Made by a program: the position numbers and the translations under genes | Assembly: GCA_028279515.1 (NCBI GenBank) | Contig: JANQNQ010000011.1 | Span: 124,001 to 188,000 of the forward strand | DNA from: Flavobacteriaceae bacterium | Lineage (GTDB): Bacteria; Bacteroidota; Bacteroidia; Flavobacteriales; Flavobacteriaceae | DNA: 64,000 bases | Direction of reading: 5' to 3' | Shown here: piece by piece, positions 61,725 to 64,000 of the stretch | Layout of the letters: each line of letters begins with the position of its first letter | Position numbering within the stretch: position 1 is the first letter of the stretch | The notes under the pieces: model-generated | What the model saw: the letters and a program-made list of their open reading frames with translations, nothing else | Database searches by the model: none | Told to the model about the DNA's origin: nothing

Positions 61725-62891
61725 ATGAAGAAGATATATATCATACTATTTTTCCTAGCCGGAATGACAGCGTCATTCGGGCAAGGGTATGATATTGATT
61801 TCACAGATTTTCAGCAATCCATTAGCTGCGGACAAACCACTACGAATTATGGAGACGATTTTAATCTCACGATCATCACGGTTGGAAATTCTCCACGAGG
61901 CTATAACGTTGAAGAGATCGGGCAAGCTACCGAAGATGGGCAACCCTGTTCATCCTATGATACATTTGACGTGAATTTGACCGCTTCGCAATCCTTATGT
62001 GGTTCCTTCTTCCAATCACTCGGAGGATGTTGTACCGATTGGGATGTAGACTTTAGGATCATACCAGACAGTAACTTCCAGATCTTAACGCCAAATCCAG
62101 GAGCAGCAAACGCAGTGGGTTCTATAACCTTAGAAGCTACATCAGGGTATGATCCATTGGTGTATCGTTGGCAATATTTTAGCCCGACGACAAGTCAATG
62201 GACACTTTTACCCGCAGCGTTTCAAGGACAAAGCTCCATTACGTTTGATGCCCAAGATCTGTTTGGCGCCAATGCTTCCAACTTTTACGGTGTGAGCATT
62301 CAGTATCGTTTAGAGTTGTGTAACGGATGGACGCCTTCGGTGTTTCCGTATACCTATGTATTCACACAACAAAGTCCGGGACTACAATCGATTGTTCCAC
62401 AAGATACCAGTTGTTCCTATTCAAGTGACGGTGGTTTTACGGTCAATTTTGATAGAGCCCTTGTTACGAATGAGGAATTGACCATGAACCTAAGAAGAAA
62501 CAGTCCAACTGGTCCGCTAGAAGACTCCCTCAATAATGTGACGTATACAGGCACAAGTTATATCTGGCCGGGAAATCTTGCGACGGGCACTTATTATCTC
62601 ATATACCAATCAGAACCTGCAGGTTCCTTAATACAGAGTGGTCCCATTGTAATCGGGTCGCCTGGCGCTGTAACTTTTTCAGCAACCTGGACCGACGTAG
62701 ACTGCTTCGGAGATAATACGGGGAGCATTGCCATATCTGCCAGCGGCGGAGTTGGAAGCTTTGAATACAGATTAGACACAGGAGCATGGATTCCCTTTGA
62801 CAATAGTAACTCGCATACCATTTCGAACCTTTCCGCAGGAAATTATGATGTAAGGGTACGGGATGCCAATAGTTGTACAGAACAAAATTAA
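61725..62891 (+). CDS. SprB-repeat-ended exported protein, paralogue 4
   Basis: 388 aa, ATG start. Signal peptide about 1-19 (FFLAGMTASFGQG). N-terminal domain unlike the others (DFTDFQQSISCGQTTTNYGD), Ig-like unit (VYRWQYFSPTTSQWTLLP), shared module (IVPQDTSCSYSSDGGFTVNF) and terminal SprB-type repeat (VDCFGDNTGSIAISASGGVG) ending DANSCTEQN. Confidence 0.82.
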   Translation: MKKIYIILFFLAGMTASFGQGYDIDFTDFQQSISCGQTTTNYGDDFNLTIITVGNSPRGYNVEEIGQATEDGQPCSSYDTFDVNLTASQSLCGSFFQSLGGCCTDWDVDFRIIPDSNFQILTPNPGAANAVGSITLEATSGYDPLVYRWQYFSPTTSQWTLLPAAFQGQSSITFDAQDLFGANASNFYGVSIQYRLELCNGWTPSVFPYTYVFTQQSPGLQSIVPQDTSCSYSSDGGFTVNFDRALVTNEELTMNLRRNSPTGPLEDSLNNVTYTGTSYIWPGNLATGTYYLIYQSEPAGSLIQSGPIVIGSPGAVTFSATWTDVDCFGDNTGSIAISASGGVGSFEYRLDTGAWIPFDNSNSHTISNLSAGNYDVRVRDANSCTEQN

Positions 62892-62893
62892 AA

Positions 62894-64000
62894 GTGAGAG
62901 TAATAAAAACGTACATATCGATACTTTTCCTGCTTGGTGCATTTGCAGTGAGTGGTCAGACCTATGACTTACTCTTAGAAGGAAACATTGAAGATGCTAC
63001 TGGACCTCCCTTTAGATTTGGAACGGTCGATGTTTATATAGATGGTGCTGTGTTTTTGACATGGACCACCTTAGATCCACCAAATAATTCTCCTATAACA
63101 ATCAACCAAACCGAATTGATCACCTCTTTGTCGACCTTACAGCTCAGGGAACGGTCAATTATAGGAAACTTTCCTCCAGCTTGTGATTCGATGAACAATA
63201 CGACGGTGTACAACCTAACCCAATCCATTCAATTGACCATTACAAATTCGGGTTGTGTTACGAATATGAGCGCTAAACTGATACCCAATATCGATTCGGC
63301 TTTTAGGCTAAATGGTACGGGAGATCTTTGCATCGGACAACAATTGACCCTTGGGGCTACCGCAGGATTCCCTTCAGTGGCCTATAACTGGCAGTACTCG
63401 ACAGATAACGGAGGCAGTTGGACGAACTTTCCAGCAGGTTTCAATCTAAGCAGCACAACGAGTGCTACTATCGAAGAAATCATTGGAAGTACACACACCA
63501 ATTTCCTCGAAACCGATATCCTTTTCCGTGTAGGAACTAATTCAAAAGGAGCCTATTCGGCAAATACGGTATCAGTTAGATATTCAGCTTGCGCTCCTTT
63601 AGTGACAAGTTTGAATTATAGTCCGCCGCAATGTGCAGGCGACCCAGTGAATGTAGTGGTCAATTTCGACCGTACGTTAGACGCAGATGAAGAATTCTCT
63701 CAGATCAGCGTGGTTGATGCCACCGATAGCAGTTTGATCTTGGTGCAATTCACCGATGTATCAACAGATACACCAGGAGGAACCACCTTTACTTTCAGTA
63801 ATGTTACCGGGTTGGTTGAAGGCGAAAGTTATCGAATACAATACCAAATGAAAAAAGGCGGTGTTCTGGTTTCAGGCTTTATCGAGTCGACACAAACATT
63901 CACATTCAACGATGCCATTCCAGTGACTTTTTCGGCCACGTGGACCGATGTCGACTGTTTCGGTGAAAACACTGGAAGCATTGCTATTTCGGCTAACGGA
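62894..64000 (+). CDS. SprB-repeat exported protein, paralogue 5 (3' part outside window)
   Basis: 369 codons, open at the right edge. GTG start 2 bases after paralogue 4. Signal peptide about 1-22 (LFLLGAFAVSGQ). N-terminal domain (TYDLLLEGNIEDATG) differs from the others; Ig-like unit YNWQYSTDNGGSWTNFP, shared module (LVTSLNYSPPQCAGDPVNVV, more diverged) and the beginning of the repeat (FSATWTDVDCFGENTGSIAI). It may continue with further repeats, so this copy could be the long one. Confidence 0.8.
   Translation, partial: MRVIKTYISILFLLGAFAVSGQTYDLLLEGNIEDATGPPFRFGTVDVYIDGAVFLTWTTLDPPNNSPITINQTELITSLSTLQLRERSIIGNFPPACDSMNNTTVYNLTQSIQLTITNSGCVTNMSAKLIPNIDSAFRLNGTGDLCIGQQLTLGATAGFPSVAYNWQYSTDNGGSWTNFPAGFNLSSTTSATIEEIIGSTHTNFLETDILFRVGTNSKGAYSANTVSVRYSACAPLVTSLNYSPPQCAGDPVNVVVNFDRTLDADEEFSQISVVDATDSSLILVQFTDVSTDTPGGTTFTFSNVTGLVEGESYRIQYQMKKGGVLVSGFIESTQTFTFNDAIPVTFSATWTDVDCFGENTGSIAISANG

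Larger units (their letters stand above)
58050..64000 (+). repeat. tandem array of five paralogous SprB-repeat genes
   Basis: Units of about 1.2 kb. Conserved 3' halves (nucleotide similarity is best over the last about 220 bases: from 59134, 60304, 61491, 62669 and 63922) and unlike 5' halves. The five N-terminal domains look unrelated to one another by eye; the C-terminal about 170 residues are clearly homologous. Confidence 0.75.

Noticed and set aside
58050-64000. CRISPR or other short DNA repeat array
   Set aside because: The repetition is at 1.2-kb gene scale and coding; no short direct repeats with spacers.
41521-64000. T6SS, contractile injection or RHS system within the window
   Set aside because: No sheath, tube, baseplate, VgrG, ATPase or YD-repeat sequence is present; an RHS gene further right is possible but unseen.
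1-64000. tRNA, rRNA and riboswitch genes
   Set aside because: No tRNA cloverleaf, rRNA or recognisable riboswitch sequence was noticed in any gap; by-eye reading could miss a diverged small RNA.

Overview
The window reads as chromosome of a marine-type Flavobacteriaceae (Bacteroidota). Support comes from type B type IX secretion (T9SS) C-terminal domains, SprB-type repeats, the Bacteroidota -7 motif TAnnTTTG upstream of several genes, a bacillithiol gene (bshA), a Bacteroidota-style LptD, DUF5606, and A-rich ribosome-binding regions with many TTG/GTG starts. I see no rRNA, tRNA, CRISPR array, insertion sequence or phage gene.

Layout. 1-8201 (minus): four secreted surface proteins. One is a choice-of-anchor-L protein cut by the window edge; the other three end in a type B T9SS sorting domain, and two of these are adjacent paralogues. 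8215-9966 (minus): an ABC-2 exporter pair. 10084-11151 (plus): an unrecognised protein with a kinase-like active-site pattern. 11152-11408: a mosaic of small inverted repeats. 11410-18133 (minus): seven co-directional genes (nucleoid-associated protein, pRiA4b ORF-3-like protein, heme A synthase, CCA tRNA nucleotidyltransferase, threonylcarbamoyl-AMP synthase, polysaccharide pyruvyl transferase, GT9). 18294-20819: more glycan genes. 20921-23902: dapD, ruvX, def, DUF5606, DUF1697. 23912-27621 (minus): SRPBCC, ridA, lptD. 27837-32624 (plus): cell-wall amidase, MCE/MlaD protein, and a pair of Fe-S electron-transfer proteins with a HAD protein between them. 32850-38033 (plus): a conserved small protein, a GH3/beta-lactamase fusion, bshA and a PrcB-like lipoprotein. 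38034-41188 (minus): a trio led by a polytopic membrane patatin.

41521-64000 (plus) is the standout region. At least eleven tightly packed genes (gaps 0-11 bases), still open at the window end, encode almost only Sec-exported proteins: a predicted outer-membrane beta-barrel protein (822 aa), a 1660-aa FnIII/metalloprotease/polymorphic-toxin-like protein, a small exported protein with a PD-(D/E)XK nuclease pattern, a leaderless cytoplasmic protein that is the natural candidate for its immunity protein, a 1617-aa exported beta-rich protein, a 691-aa FnIII protein, and five consecutive paralogues that each end in one SprB-type repeat. None of the complete members has a recognisable T9SS C-terminal signal. 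My reading is an envelope-anchored toxin delivery or adhesion system with an exchangeable effector/immunity cassette in the middle. The toxin, immunity and delivery roles are inference.

The rest is housekeeping or envelope biogenesis: LPS transport (lptD), glycan synthesis, peptidoglycan turnover (amidase, GH3/beta-lactamase, dapD) and translation or protein maturation (cca, tsaC, def).
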